Assembly: GCA_965224435.1 (NCBI GenBank)
Contig: OZ245048.1
Span: 4,092,001-4,156,000, forward strand
Source of the DNA: JAJRQY01 sp965224435
GTDB taxonomy: Bacteria; Actinomycetota; Acidimicrobiia; Acidimicrobiales; SZUA-35
Direction: 5' to 3'
DNA: 64,000 nucleotides
Shown here piece after piece: positions 53,909-62,082 of this stretch. Position 1 is the first letter of the stretch. Every line of letters starts with the position of its first letter. The notes beneath the pieces are model-generated. The model did not search any database. It worked only from the letters and a program-made list of their open reading frames with translations, and was not told the origin of the DNA. Position numbers and translations under genes: made by a program.

Positions 53909-54639
53909 TGCTCATCCTCTTCAAGCTTGTTGATGTCAACGTTTCCATCTTCATCGAGGAGATCCCCGAGCGCTTCTTGTAGGCAGGCCTCGATGGCTTC
54001 ATCTTGTTCGGGAGTGGTCTCCATACTTTCGAGGGCGACCAGTCGCGGGTCGTCATCAGACAAGAAGAGGATGTCATCGGGAATCTCGATCTCGAGAAAC
54101 TCACGACCACATGCCGCCAACTTCACCGAGCGGTCCGCCAATGCCGCCTTGGTGGCTGGGTCCAGCTCAAAGGAGCCGAAGGCGTCATTGATGAGCTCAT
54201 CACAAACGCGGGATGCGGAGGTGTAGGCAGGGTCGGTATCAAAGGCGGCAAGATCAGCGATGTCGGCGACCGTCATTCCAACCAGATCATTGATTCCTTC
54301 CCCGATCATGCAGGTCTGCCATACAGCGAAGATCTCATCTTCGGAACTGTTCCCGTCCAAGACTGGCGCATCGGTTGAAGCGTCCGAACTGTCCTCAGAA
54401 GACGTGTCGACTGTCGTCACTGATCCGAGCGAAGGTACGCCCGAATCTGCGAGCTGTGTCTCGGTGGTTGAGCTTGTGCCGTTGCCAGCGTCACCTCGAC
54501 CTGACTCGGCGTCAGCACCGGCCGCGTCGCTGGCATCTGAGCCGCAGGCCGAGAGGGCAAGCCCGACTACAACGAGTAGGGCGCTTATTCGGTACGGTTT
54601 TTGTTTCTGTCGGGTCTGATTCCCGTCGGTTGCCAACAT
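53905..54639 (-). CDS. Lipoprotein heading the MacAB-like operon
   Basis: About 244 residues. The signal peptide ends VVVGLALSACGSD, so a lipidated Cys near residue 32. An acidic Ser/Thr linker leads to a helical domain with four Cys (VWQTCMIGEG, SRVCDELI, LAACGREFL, EACLQEAL). No known family is recognised. GGAG lies 7 bases before ATG 54639. First gene of the four-gene efflux operon, divergent from the two-component system. Confidence 0.75.
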   Translation of the reverse strand: MLATDGNQTRQKQKPYRISALLVVVGLALSACGSDASDAAGADAESGRGDAGNGTSSTTETQLADSGVPSLGSVTTVDTSSEDSSDASTDAPVLDGNSSEDEIFAVWQTCMIGEGINDLVGMTVADIADLAAFDTDPAYTSASRVCDELINDAFGSFELDPATKAALADRSVKLAACGREFLEIEIPDDILFLSDDDPRLVALESMETTPEQDEAIEACLQEALGDLLDEDGNVDINKLEEDEQ

Positions 54640-54687
54640 CACTGGTCTCCATTCGGTTTGGGTTGAACCCAACCTTGAATGCGCAGC

Positions 54688-54727
54688 CTGTGATGAGCCT
54701 GTGATTGGCTGTGAGTGTCCACAGCCA
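54688..54727. promoter_or_regulatory. CTGTGA direct repeats, likely response-regulator boxes
   Basis: CTGTGA occurs at 54688, 54699 and 54709 (11- and 10-bp steps), and TGGCTGTG (54706-54713) pairs with CACAGCCA (54720-54727). The site is midway between the divergent efflux operon and the response-regulator gene. Phased direct repeats are how OmpR-family regulators usually bind. Confidence 0.55.
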
Positions 54728-54828
54728 GTCTCAGCAGACTCACAGCTTGCTGCTCCACACTGTTTCCTGGTGCAGCCTGCTATCTATCTAGGTAGCCCGT
54801 TCTTGATCGAAGGTGCCGGAGGAAGCCC

Positions 54829-55497
54829 GTGAGGGTATTGATTGTTGAAGATGAGGTGAAACTTGCGGCCGCCATCGAACGGCGTCTGGTCGCCGAGTCC
54901 TTCGACGTCGATGTATGCCACGACGGCAAGGACGGCCTGTGGCGCGCCATTCAAGGCTCCTATGACGTGATGATCCTTGACATCATGCTTCCATCCATGA
55001 ACGGTTACCGGGTGTGCGCCGAGATGCGGGCCCAGGGTGTCTGGACCCCGATCCTCATGCTCACAGCCAAGGACGGCGAGTACGACGAAGTCGAAGGCTT
55101 GGAGACGGGGGCCGATGATTACCTGTCCAAGCCATTCACTTTCGTCATCTTGCTTGCCCGTCTTCGAGCGCTCGCTCGTCGTAGCGGGGCTGTACGCCCG
55201 CCGACTCTGCGAATAGGTGATCTCGAGTTGGATACCGCTTCGCAGATCTGTCGCCGAAACGGCCATCAGATTGACCTCACCCCACGAGAACGCTCATTGC
55301 TTGAGGTACTGATGCGAAACAAGGGTGATGTACTCAGCAAGCAAACCCTTGTTGATCATGTGTGGGGCATGGACTTTGACGGAGACATGAATGTGGTTGA
55401 GGTCTACATCGGCTATCTGCGTAAGAAGATCGACCAGCCGTTCGCTTCACCCTTGATCCAAACGGTGCGTGGACTTGGCTATCGGCTGACACCATGA
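54829..55497 (+). CDS. OmpR-family response regulator
   Basis: 222 residues. The receiver has IVEDE (acidic pair), MILDIMLPSMNG (phospho-Asp) and MLTAKD (T, K). The C-terminal winged helix has DLTPRERSLLEVLMRNKGDV and VEVYIGYLRKKID. GTG 54829. It overlaps the kinase gene by 4 bases and faces the efflux operon, which it probably controls. Confidence 0.95.
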   Translation: MRVLIVEDEVKLAAAIERRLVAESFDVDVCHDGKDGLWRAIQGSYDVMILDIMLPSMNGYRVCAEMRAQGVWTPILMLTAKDGEYDEVEGLETGADDYLSKPFTFVILLARLRALARRSGAVRPPTLRIGDLELDTASQICRRNGHQIDLTPRERSLLEVLMRNKGDVLSKQTLVDHVWGMDFDGDMNVVEVYIGYLRKKIDQPFASPLIQTVRGLGYRLTP

Positions 55498-57144
55498 CGC
55501 TCAACTCGCTTCCAGCACGCATAGCTCTCTTGGTGTCGGCCTCCTTCGCCATTGTGCTTCTTCTCGCCTCGCTATTCCTGGTGCAATGGTTCGAGGGTCG
55601 TCTGTTGGCGGAGGTGAAGGCTGATGATGCCGAGGAGTTGGATCGTCAGGCAGAGATTCTCTTAAACATCGAATTTCTTTTAGCTGACGAAACTGAGGGC
55701 TTAGAAGAGTTGGACGAAGGCGGCCTGCTGGCGATCATCCCCGACGACGGCACCCACATCACTATCCATCGAGCCGACGGAACCTTGATTGGAGATTCAG
55801 TAGAAAGCTTCAAGGCTCTCACCGAGTCGAATTCGATCTCAGCCGAGAGCCTCCCCGTCTATGAGGGGATGAGCGACGAAGAGGTGTTGGCTGGCCTGCT
55901 CAATCTGCCAGAGTTCTATCTATTGCTTCTCGATGAACTATCACCAGAAACCCTTGCCGAGTTCGAATTGGTCTTGCGGATCGTGGAAGCCGAAGCCACT
56001 GACACAGCCGAACTGCCCCAACTCCTCGAAGAGTCAGAGCAGGGACGCTTGGATCAATACCAGTCAATCCTGGCCGACCTGATCTTCGGATCAGGGACGC
56101 GCTCGGCCGCTCCAGAGGGGCGACTGGTGGTAACGGAGCGGGCCGTAGAAGTCTTTGGAGAAAGGCTGACACTTCGGGCAGAAAGCCGAGTGGCCGGGAT
56201 TGACCAAGCCGCCGGTGCAATCAAGACGGTTCTCTGGTTCGCCAATCCAATCCTGCTGGCCCTAGTAGCCGGGATGGCCTATCTTGCCGCCCGCAGAGCC
56301 CTTCAACCAGTGGCAGAAATCACCACCCAGGTTGATCAGATCAGAAGTGCCGAATCTTCCGAACGAGTTCCGGTTCCAAGCAACGGTGGCGAGATTGCTC
56401 ACCTGGCGTTGACAATGAACAAGATGCTGGACCGTTTGGAGAGTTCATCACTCCGACAGCGTCAGTTCGTATCGGATTTGTCCCATGAACTTCGTACGCC
56501 AGCAGCAGTGATTCGGGCCGAAGTGGAAGCCGCATTGGCTGACCCTGGCAACAACTGGGACGCAACAGGGCGATCGGTTCTGGTCGAGCAGTCTCGACTG
56601 AGCGCTCTGGTGGATGATCTTATTCTGTTAGCCAGACTCGATGAGGATCGGTCCGACCAGGGTGCAAGCAACGCCGCACACCAGGAAGTCGACCTCGATG
56701 ACCTGGTTCGTATGGAAGCATCACGAGGTTGGGAACACTCGGTTGATACCAGTCGGGTCGAACCGATCCGGATTCATGGCGATGCGCGCCAACTCGGCCG
56801 CTTGGTTCAGAACCTGCTTGCCAACGCCGACCGGCATGCCTCATCGGTCATCCAGGTGAGCCTGCAGCACCTGGATGGAAACGTAGTGTTACGAGTAGAC
56901 GATGATGGTCAAGGAGTTGCCTTTGGAAGAACAAGACCGAGTCTTTGATCGTTTCACCCGATTAGATGAGGGGCGCGCTCGTGATGCCGGGGGAAGTGGG
57001 CTCGGTTTGGCCATAGTGCGCGAAGTAGCACAAGCTCATGGCGGACTCGCAGTAGCGAGAGCCAGTGAGCTGGGAGGCGCACAGTTCGAAGTCCAGATCG
57101 AAGGTACCGCCGAGGTCCGGACAGCTCCTGAGTACGCCTGGTAG
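55494..57144 (+). pseudogene. Sensor histidine kinase with frameshift near 56919
   Basis: Helices at about 9-29 and 250-268 flank a 215-residue acidic external sensor. HAMP, HisKA (FVSDLSHELRTPAAVIRAEV, phospho-His) and the ATPase N box (GRLVQNLLANADRH) follow. The frame then reads VDDDGQGVAFGRTRPSL and stops at 56948. In the +1 frame the expected continuation starts at CCT 56920 (PLEEQDRVFDRFTRLDEGRA) and includes GGSGLGLAIVREVAQAHGG (G2 box), ending at 57144. One extra base near 56919 or a two-base loss explains this. As read, the product lacks the G2 box and should be inactive, unless this is a sequencing error or programmed shift. Confidence 0.85.
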
Positions 57145-57303
57145 CAAGCAGCCAGTGTCAGAAGCGGCCAAGAGCTGATCGGCAGAGCTGGCAACAGCAT
57201 CGTCTTCGGTTGCCAGCTACGGCACTGTTCATGCGACCCTTGGCCCATATCCGGCGCTTAACACCCTCTCAAGTTCACAAGCGAGTAACCGATCCAAGTT
57301 GGT

Positions 57304-58017
57304 ATGAAAAGAATGCTGCTGGCATCTGCCTTCTGTCTCACTCCCTTCCTTGCTGCTTGTACGAACATCACAGCCCAAGGTGCAGCGTCGGAGTCAGCAC
57401 CAACGTTGGAGTCAATGCCGGTAGCGACCTCGGCCAAAATTGATGACATCAATGACACTCCAGACGACGCCTTGCCACAGGTCGATCCTCCAACCGAAAC
57501 CACGAGTCGTGAGCAAACCACATCGACTTCTTCCCCGGAATCTCCAGTAGGTCCCTTCGAGCACAGTGAGGGAGTAACGCTTCTCTACGCCAATGAGTTT
57601 GCATTGGATGAGGGTTGTGTAGCAGATCAATTCGAAGCCGTCTCAGGCGAGCAACTGCGCTCGGTCGGTATCAACGAAGACGGAGTGCACGACAGCCACC
57701 TCTACTACCTTGATCTAGCGATCGAACGACCGATCTTTGGTGTGGTGCTCCGTTCATGGTCGCTCTGCGCGGACTTCTATCCGGAGTTGGTCGATGAGGA
57801 ACTCGGAGATCTGTTTGCCGACGAAGTGCTTTCTTGCTTCGTCGAAGCCACGCGCACCGACCCGGACATCTTGATGTTGTACCTACTCGGGGTTCCTACC
57901 GGACAGACCTTCGACCTCGAAGCCAAGCGTGATGCCGTTCAGGTCCTGTATCGGGCTGGACTGGCAAAGAACGAAGAAGCGATCGCCACCTGCATTGCCG
58001 AGCGCCTGAGTTCCTAA
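57304..58017 (+). CDS. Lipoprotein of unknown function
   Basis: 237 residues. The signal peptide ends LTPFLAACTN (Cys near 19), followed by a Thr/Ser/Pro-rich linker and an acidic helical domain with DEGCVADQF, WSLCADFY, VLSCFVEAT and ATCIAERL (four Cys). The Cys spacing and acidic helices resemble the lipoprotein at 53905-54639, suggesting a related fold. It follows the kinase on the same strand with a 159-bp gap. Confidence 0.65.
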   Translation: MKRMLLASAFCLTPFLAACTNITAQGAASESAPTLESMPVATSAKIDDINDTPDDALPQVDPPTETTSREQTTSTSSPESPVGPFEHSEGVTLLYANEFALDEGCVADQFEAVSGEQLRSVGINEDGVHDSHLYYLDLAIERPIFGVVLRSWSLCADFYPELVDEELGDLFADEVLSCFVEATRTDPDILMLYLLGVPTGQTFDLEAKRDAVQVLYRAGLAKNEEAIATCIAERLSS

Positions 58018-58066
58018 GAATCCCCAACCAGGAATCAGAAAACCCATGGGGCACCTACCCAGTCTG

Positions 58067-58606
58067 TCAGCGTTCGTATTGATCGCGTGCGGGCAGGACC
58101 GAGTCTGTGGCCAGGTCGTACACGGCCCCTTCGATCTTGACTGCTCCATCTCGAATTGCTGATCCAGTCGGTGAAACCGCCGTCGTCAAGCCTGCAATGG
58201 TGGCGTGCACGTTCTGCTCGGTGATGAGATCGACGTTGGGCACATCATGCTCGGAAGCCAGCTTGCAGATCTGCTTGGTAACCGCTTCGAGATAGCCACC
58301 ACACTCTCCTCGACAAGCCGCTCCGACGGCGCCACAGTTGGTGTGTCCAAGCACAATGATGAGTTTCACCCCTAGCTCGGCGACCGCATAGTCGAGGCTC
58401 GCGATAGCCGAAGGGGTGGCCGTGTTGCCAGCGACTCGCACGACATAGAGGCTGCCTGAAGATTGACCAAAGATGACGGACGGAGGAACGCGGGCGTCCG
58501 AACAGGTCAGGATTGCTGCGGTCGGAGCGTGTTCAGGCACGAGAGAGCGACTCGGATCGCTGACTGCATGGTGCGCGGCAAGGAGGGTGTCCCAGGTGGA
58601 AGACAT
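58067..58606 (-). CDS. Beta-class carbonic anhydrase
   Basis: 179 residues. The Zn-binding CSDARV (C, D-R pair) and GHTNCGAVGA (H-x-x-C) are intact, with VVRVAGN between them. It interconverts CO2 and bicarbonate, which would supply the acyl-CoA carboxylases. The ATG is 7 bases after a consensus-like -10 element, so the mRNA may be leaderless. Confidence 0.92.
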   Translation of the reverse strand: MSSTWDTLLAAHHAVSDPSRSLVPEHAPTAAILTCSDARVPPSVIFGQSSGSLYVVRVAGNTATPSAIASLDYAVAELGVKLIIVLGHTNCGAVGAACRGECGGYLEAVTKQICKLASEHDVPNVDLITEQNVHATIAGLTTAVSPTGSAIRDGAVKIEGAVYDLATDSVLPARDQYER

Positions 58607-58608
58607 AG

Positions 58609-58641
58609 GTACGAATATACGTACATTTACGAACTTGTCAA
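58609..58641 (-). promoter_or_regulatory. Promoter and palindrome of carbonic anhydrase gene
   Basis: On the minus strand TTGACA (58641-58636), 16 bases, then TATATT (58619-58614), 7 bases from the ATG at 58606. GTACG (58609-58613) and CGTAC (58620-58624) form an inverted repeat exactly around the -10 box, a likely repressor site. Confidence 0.6.
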
Positions 58642-58860
58642 GGTTTCCCTTTTGGGCACAGTCCGAGGATCTGAGGTGATCGTGTTCCCAGACCCGGGGC
58701 CGTCAATAGAAGTCACCTGGTTGCGAATATTGAACACGAAATTCATGGTCCCAGCCGGATCAGTCACGCTGACCGTGTTTCCCCAAATGTCAGTCATAGC
58801 CACGCTTGATGGCGGGCAGCGATTGATGGCCATTGACATTCGCTCCGGACGTCTGCATCC
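58627..58860 (-). pseudogene. RHS/YD-repeat protein relic
   Basis: Inside the 346-bp space between the carbonic anhydrase and the toxin-antitoxin genes. The minus strand reads AMTDIWGNTVSVTDPAGTMN, FVFNIRNQVTSIDGPGSG. G-N-x-x-x-V-T-D-P-x-G followed by F/Y-x-x-x-R/N-Q-V/L-T-S is the RHS/YD-repeat pattern. One repeat only remains, and it is bounded upstream by a TAG. It overlaps the carbonic anhydrase promoter, so it is not an active gene. Confidence 0.4.
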
Positions 58861-58897
58861 CTACATGGCCGCTTCGGGGTGGAGGGCGGCGAAACGC

Positions 58898-58926
58898 TTG
58901 ACTCAAACCTGATCTGGCCGTACAAT
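58898..58926 (+). promoter_or_regulatory. Sigma-70-type promoter of tacAT-like operon
   Basis: TTGACT (58898-58903), 17-base spacer, TACAAT (58921-58926). It is 26 bases upstream of the antitoxin ATG and close to consensus. Confidence 0.65.
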
Positions 58927-58952
58927 GGACGTACTAAAGGTGAGGTGTGGAA

Positions 58953-59237
58953 ATGGCTGCAGAAACCAGAATTCGGAATCGGCGTATCGAATTGCGTGTG
59001 ACGCCTGAAGACCGTGCTCTCATTGATAGCGCCGTCGCGGTGAAGGGCACTGATCTGACATCATTTATGGTCGAAAGCGGAACCACTGCTGCCCGACAGG
59101 TCTTGGCCGACCGCAATGAGTTCGTTCTAGATCCACAAATGCAACAGGCGTGGGAAGCACTCAATGATCGCCCAGCACGGGATCTTCCTGGTCTGCGTTC
59201 ACTGATGAATCGGCCGTCCCCTTTTGTTAACGAGTGA
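58953..59237 (+). CDS. DUF1778 (TacA-like) antitoxin
   Basis: About 94 residues. The N-terminus (ETRIRNRRIELRVTPEDRAL then IDSAVAVKG) is the ribbon-helix-helix DNA-binding domain of DUF1778 antitoxins, and the flexible tail (LDPQMQQAWEALNDRPARD then LPGLRSLM) wraps the toxin. It should repress its own promoter. ATG 58953 has GAGG upstream; GTG 58947 is in frame. GTGA overlap with the toxin gene. Confidence 0.88.
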   Translation: MAAETRIRNRRIELRVTPEDRALIDSAVAVKGTDLTSFMVESGTTAARQVLADRNEFVLDPQMQQAWEALNDRPARDLPGLRSLMNRPSPFVNE

Positions 59238-59752
59238 CAGGGCAATATCTTCTCCCTGAACTCCTCGCTAGGCAGCACGGTCTCGACAGCTTCGAATGCC
59301 GGTCTCAGGAACAAACTGAGTGGCTACAAAGACATGGCCGTCAAGCGTCTGCTGGTGGGCTTTCGAAGGTTCTGGTTGTGGCTGAGGCCGGTACCGGGAG
59401 AGTCGCCGCCTATTACGCGTGGTCAATGGCCAGCATCCGGGTCGAAGATGCACCGGAAAGGCTTGTGAAGGGGGCGGGTCGATATCCGCAACCGGTTGCT
59501 CTGCTGGCTCGTCTCGGGGTGGCAACAACGGATGAGGGTAACGGGCTTGGCGCAGCGCTGGTGCAGGATGTGATGAAGCGTGCGTTGGAAGTCAGCGCGA
59601 CGATTGGCTGCCGAGGGTTACTTGTTCATGCAGAGAGTGAAGGGGCCAAGAGTTTCTATCTCCACCTAGTGCCCGAGTTTGAGCAGTCACCTACGGACAA
59701 ACTTCACTTGGTGTTGCTCATGAAGGATATTCGTCGCACCCTGACGTCCTAG
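59234..59752 (+). CDS. TacT-like GNAT toxin
   Basis: 172 residues. LLARLGVATTDEGNGLGAAL (acetyl-CoA loop, here with T-D-E-G-N-G-L-G) and GCRGLLVHAESEGAKSFYLH are the TacT/AtaT-type pattern. These toxins acetylate aminoacyl-tRNA and block translation. The start is GTG 59234, overlapping tacA-like by 4 bases. It sits just left of a displaced tRNA-Ser 3' end. Confidence 0.88.
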   Translation: MTGQYLLPELLARQHGLDSFECRSQEQTEWLQRHGRQASAGGLSKVLVVAEAGTGRVAAYYAWSMASIRVEDAPERLVKGAGRYPQPVALLARLGVATTDEGNGLGAALVQDVMKRALEVSATIGCRGLLVHAESEGAKSFYLHLVPEFEQSPTDKLHLVLLMKDIRRTLTS

Positions 59753-59781
59753 CTGTTCTTTGATCCGCCATAGCCGTTTCT

Positions 59782-59801
59782 CAGTGTCCGCACAGTGTCC
59801 G
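59782..59801 (+). repeat. CAGTGTCCG cluster A (2 copies)
   Basis: CAGTGTCCG at 59782 and 59793, 11 bp apart, just left of the exact 120-bp repeat. The same motif occurs at 60053, 60064, 62037 and five times from 63657. Confidence 0.9.
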
Positions 59802-59818
59802 CCCGCTTTCCAAAACGA

Positions 59819-59938
59819 AGAAAGACCCCGATCCGGCTCACTCTCCAATAGAGAGAAAAGCTGATCAGGGCCTTTGTGGCGGAAGGTAAGGGATTCGAAC
59901 CCTTGGTGATGCGAAGCACCACAACGGCTTTCGAGGCC
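59819..59938. repeat. 120-bp direct repeat, left copy (att-like)
   Basis: Identical base for base to 63726-63845, 3907 bp away. It contains the tRNA-Ser 3' half plus the downstream tRNA terminator region. The arrangement fits a duplicated attachment site left by site-specific integration. Confidence 0.9.
59877..59938 (-). pseudogene. Displaced 3' half of tRNA-Ser(CGA)
   Basis: 62 bases covering the anticodon loop (CCTCGAAAG), variable arm, T arm, acceptor 3' strand and CCA. The 5' half is absent: beyond 59938 the sequence changes to TGCCATAGCG. It is the original tRNA end pushed aside when an element brought its own replacement end. Confidence 0.88.
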
Positions 59939-59976
59939 TGCCATAGCGAATCACTCTTACAGTCCTTTGCTGCGTT

Positions 59977-60072
59977 TTCCCTGCTCACAGGCCCATTTAC
60001 TTCATCGACTTGTTGGCAGAACTCTCTGCTGCAGACCCTTGTTTGCCCCTGCCAGTGTCCGCTCAGTGTCCG
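59977..60072 (+). repeat. Module-border repeat R1 with two CAGTGTCCG
   Basis: TTCCCTGCTCACAGGCCCAT from 59977 and GTTTGCCCCTGCCAGTGTCC from 60041 recur, with few changes, at 61993 and 62025 (R2). CAGTGTCCG copies are at 60053 and 60064. Together with flanking sequence this fills the 59939-60130 space, which holds no gene. Confidence 0.8.
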
Positions 60073-60130
60073 AAATAGTTAGGCAAGTTCCATCAACAAA
60101 ACCGGCAACTAGCGTTTGACACTCACCGGG

Positions 60131-60958
60131 TCAGCCAGACGGGGCGAACCCAAGCGGCTGCAAGAGGAACCCAGACACCACCGCCAAGAGAACCACAAAA
60201 CCCATCGAAAGGATCCGCTTGTCCGTCCTCGGGGCCAGAGAATAGAGGAACACAAACCACACCTCAGCCACCGAGAACAAGAAGAGCCACCAATGATATT
60301 CATATCCGATGGGTGTGTCCGAGAAACCCCTGATGAGGGCAACAGCAGCCATGATAGCGATCCCAACCTGACCAACCAAAACAAACAGAATCGGGCCTTC
60401 AGCCGTATGCCGTTCTTCTCGCGGGACCATCGGCCGAAGCGAGTACACGTCATGAAACGCTTCGGACTGCGCCAGGTGAACCCCCAAGCTGGTTCCCGAC
60501 ATGCCAAAGATGATTATCCGCGCCCAGGTTGTGTCATCAATATCTCTCATATCACCTGGACCAGGGAACCCCAGGACGAACATCACGAAGAGGACAACCA
60601 GCATCCCGTCCGCAACAAAAAGACTCAAGCGGGCGATTCTAGGCGTCAGTTCCCACCCTTCTCGTTGATCGATGTAGAGGCCAACGGTGCCGCCGGACAC
60701 AACCGTCGTCAAGCTCCAGAAGATCCACAACACGCTAACGGCCCCCCCCCCTCGATAGGCAGTCCCAGCAGTCCCAGCCACTGACGTCGCATTGCCCGCG
60801 GCTGCCCCTATCGCAGGAGCCACTGAGACAAGCGCCGCCCTGGTGGTGGCAGCGAGGTCGACAGAGTCCAGGTAGGAACGGGGCAGACCAAATAGCTCGA
60901 GCCGGACAGCAGGATCGACAGGGGAGTGTTCGGGGTGGAGGTGCGCGATGTTAGCCAC
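60131..60958 (-). CDS. Multi-pass membrane protein with 10-base G tract
   Basis: 275 residues. A soluble N-terminal 70 residues (YLDSVDLAATTRAALVSVAP) precede about six membrane helices (LWIFWSLTTVVSGGTVGLYI; MLVVLFVMFVLGF; WLFLFSVAEVWFVFLYSL). No family is recognised. The sequence coding for YRGGGAV contains an uninterrupted run of ten G on the coding strand (C at 60742-60751). A one-base slip there would cut the protein before its first membrane helix, so expression may be phase variable. It lies within the tRNA-Ser element. Confidence 0.65.
   Translation of the reverse strand: MANIAHLHPEHSPVDPAVRLELFGLPRSYLDSVDLAATTRAALVSVAPAIGAAAGNATSVAGTAGTAYRGGGAVSVLWIFWSLTTVVSGGTVGLYIDQREGWELTPRIARLSLFVADGMLVVLFVMFVLGFPGPGDMRDIDDTTWARIIIFGMSGTSLGVHLAQSEAFHDVYSLRPMVPREERHTAEGPILFVLVGQVGIAIMAAVALIRGFSDTPIGYEYHWWLFLFSVAEVWFVFLYSLAPRTDKRILSMGFVVLLAVVSGFLLQPLGFAPSG
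60742..60751 (-). repeat. Poly-G tract (10 bases) in coding sequence
   Basis: Ten consecutive C on the plus strand, G on the coding strand of the membrane protein at 60131-60958, near codon 70. Such tracts slip readily during replication. Confidence 0.85.
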
Positions 60959-61028
60959 GGTCAGGATGCTCCTCAGGTTGGGTGAACAGGATTATCGCAC
61001 TAAGACGGCCAAGGATGAGGGGAGGGTG

Positions 61029-61325
61029 TCAACGCCCCTCCATCCATGCCTTCAACCGCTTGTACCCAAAGACCCAGAACCTATTCGTTAGCCCTATAGA
61101 AAGCACTATGAGGAACACTCGATCTGTCCTTTCAACCACAACGAAAAGAGCCAACGAGGCGAAACCAAGAAACAGGCTGCTAACGCCAAGCACACGATCA
61201 CTGGCATGATCATCCTCCACCCTCAGGCCCCACAAGAAGCCGGCGGCGCCTACCACAAAAGCAAAAACAAGAACACCGGTACCGAACCGATTCACAGCAA
61301 GAACCTGGAACGCTTCAAGCCTCAT
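61029..61325 (-). CDS. Small membrane protein
   Basis: 98 residues with two to three hydrophobic helices (VLVFAFVVGAAGFLWGL; VSSLFLGFASLALFVVVE; VFLIVLSIGLTN) and a basic end (GYKRLKAWMEGR). No recognised family. Same strand as the neighbouring membrane-protein genes, 70 bp from the next. Confidence 0.5.
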   Translation of the reverse strand: MRLEAFQVLAVNRFGTGVLVFAFVVGAAGFLWGLRVEDDHASDRVLGVSSLFLGFASLALFVVVERTDRVFLIVLSIGLTNRFWVFGYKRLKAWMEGR

Positions 61326-61549
61326 CGCGAACCGCCACCTTGGAGTTGACCCTGTTTGACGGACACGGTGTTTCGAGTTTTCATGCTGCTTGCTTGGAAC
61401 AAATATAGGTCTCAGTCGGCGGTGGCAAGGTCCAGCCCACGCCGAACGGATAAGAACCGGCCGACCCCAGCGTGCTCATCCCTGGGCCGTCGGCCGCTCC
61501 TGTCCTGCCCGACACCGCCGCCAGGGCCATTGCTAGGACAAAACGCAGC

Positions 61550-61861
61550 CTAAACACCCGTGGCGTCCCACCAGATGACGACCCCAAAGCAGCACAGGTA
61601 CGCGACCAGTGCCGCTATCGAGACGACGCTCCAGGCTCTCCGCCTGAAATCCCGAACAAGCGCCGCCACAATCAGACCACCTGCGGCAACTGCTGGCACC
61701 AACCCCGGCAGCCCTGCCAGTCGATAAATTGCTCTGAGGCCGAGGAAGGCCCCGGCCAGCAACACGGCAAGTGCTCCAAGTCCATAGACCACTGCCTCGA
61801 GCCCATCAAGAAGACCGAAGCCGCCTTTCGGTTTGTCCTCCTTTGCCCCTGCCACAACCAA
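61550..61861 (-). CDS. Small membrane protein
   Basis: 103 residues. A charged start (GAKEDKPKGG) is followed by three or four helices (GLGALAVLLAGAFLGL; LPGLVPAVAAGGLIVAALV; VVSIAALVAYLCCFGVVIWW). No family is recognised. First of three minus-strand genes for membrane proteins in the element; the 224-bp gap to 61325 shows no other feature I can support. Confidence 0.5.
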   Translation of the reverse strand: MVVAGAKEDKPKGGFGLLDGLEAVVYGLGALAVLLAGAFLGLRAIYRLAGLPGLVPAVAAGGLIVAALVRDFRRRAWSVVSIAALVAYLCCFGVVIWWDATGV

Positions 61862-61992
61862 AGTATGGCCGCGTACTGGCGCCCATTAGGCTCGCTGGCC
61901 ATGACTACTCGGTGATCGCCGGACCCCGCGACAAAGGAACTCGGCGTCGCCGCGCAATCCCACTGGTTGCAATGCATGCAACATCTCTCTCA

Positions 61993-62045
61993 TTCCCTGC
62001 TCACAGACCCATTCACTTGATCAGGTTTGCTCCTGCCAGTGTCCG
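61993..62045 (+). repeat. Module-border repeat R2 with one CAGTGTCCG
   Basis: TTCCCTGCTCACAGACCCAT (61993) and GTTTGCTCCTGCCAGTGTCC (62025) match R1 at 59977-60061, without the 30-odd extra bases R1 has in the middle. CAGTGTCCG is at 62037-62045, just upstream of the abiE promoter. Confidence 0.8.
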
Positions 62046-62082
62046 GAACAACTGTTGACCGACTGAACAGGAACATAAAAAC

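Noticed and set aside
58463..58912. 149-codon plus-strand frame over the carbonic anhydrase start
   Set aside because: Antisense to conserved carbonic anhydrase motifs and both mapped promoters; no domain.
58953..59752. Considered whether the TacAT pair is inside the tRNA-Ser element
   Set aside because: It lies left of the displaced tRNA end, outside the 3907-bp repeat-bounded segment. It may belong to an older insertion, which the window cannot show.
61381..61587. 68-residue minus-strand frame with a signal-like stretch
   Set aside because: Overlaps the better-supported membrane gene at 61550, lacks a clear ribosome site and conserved pattern; left out as unsupported.
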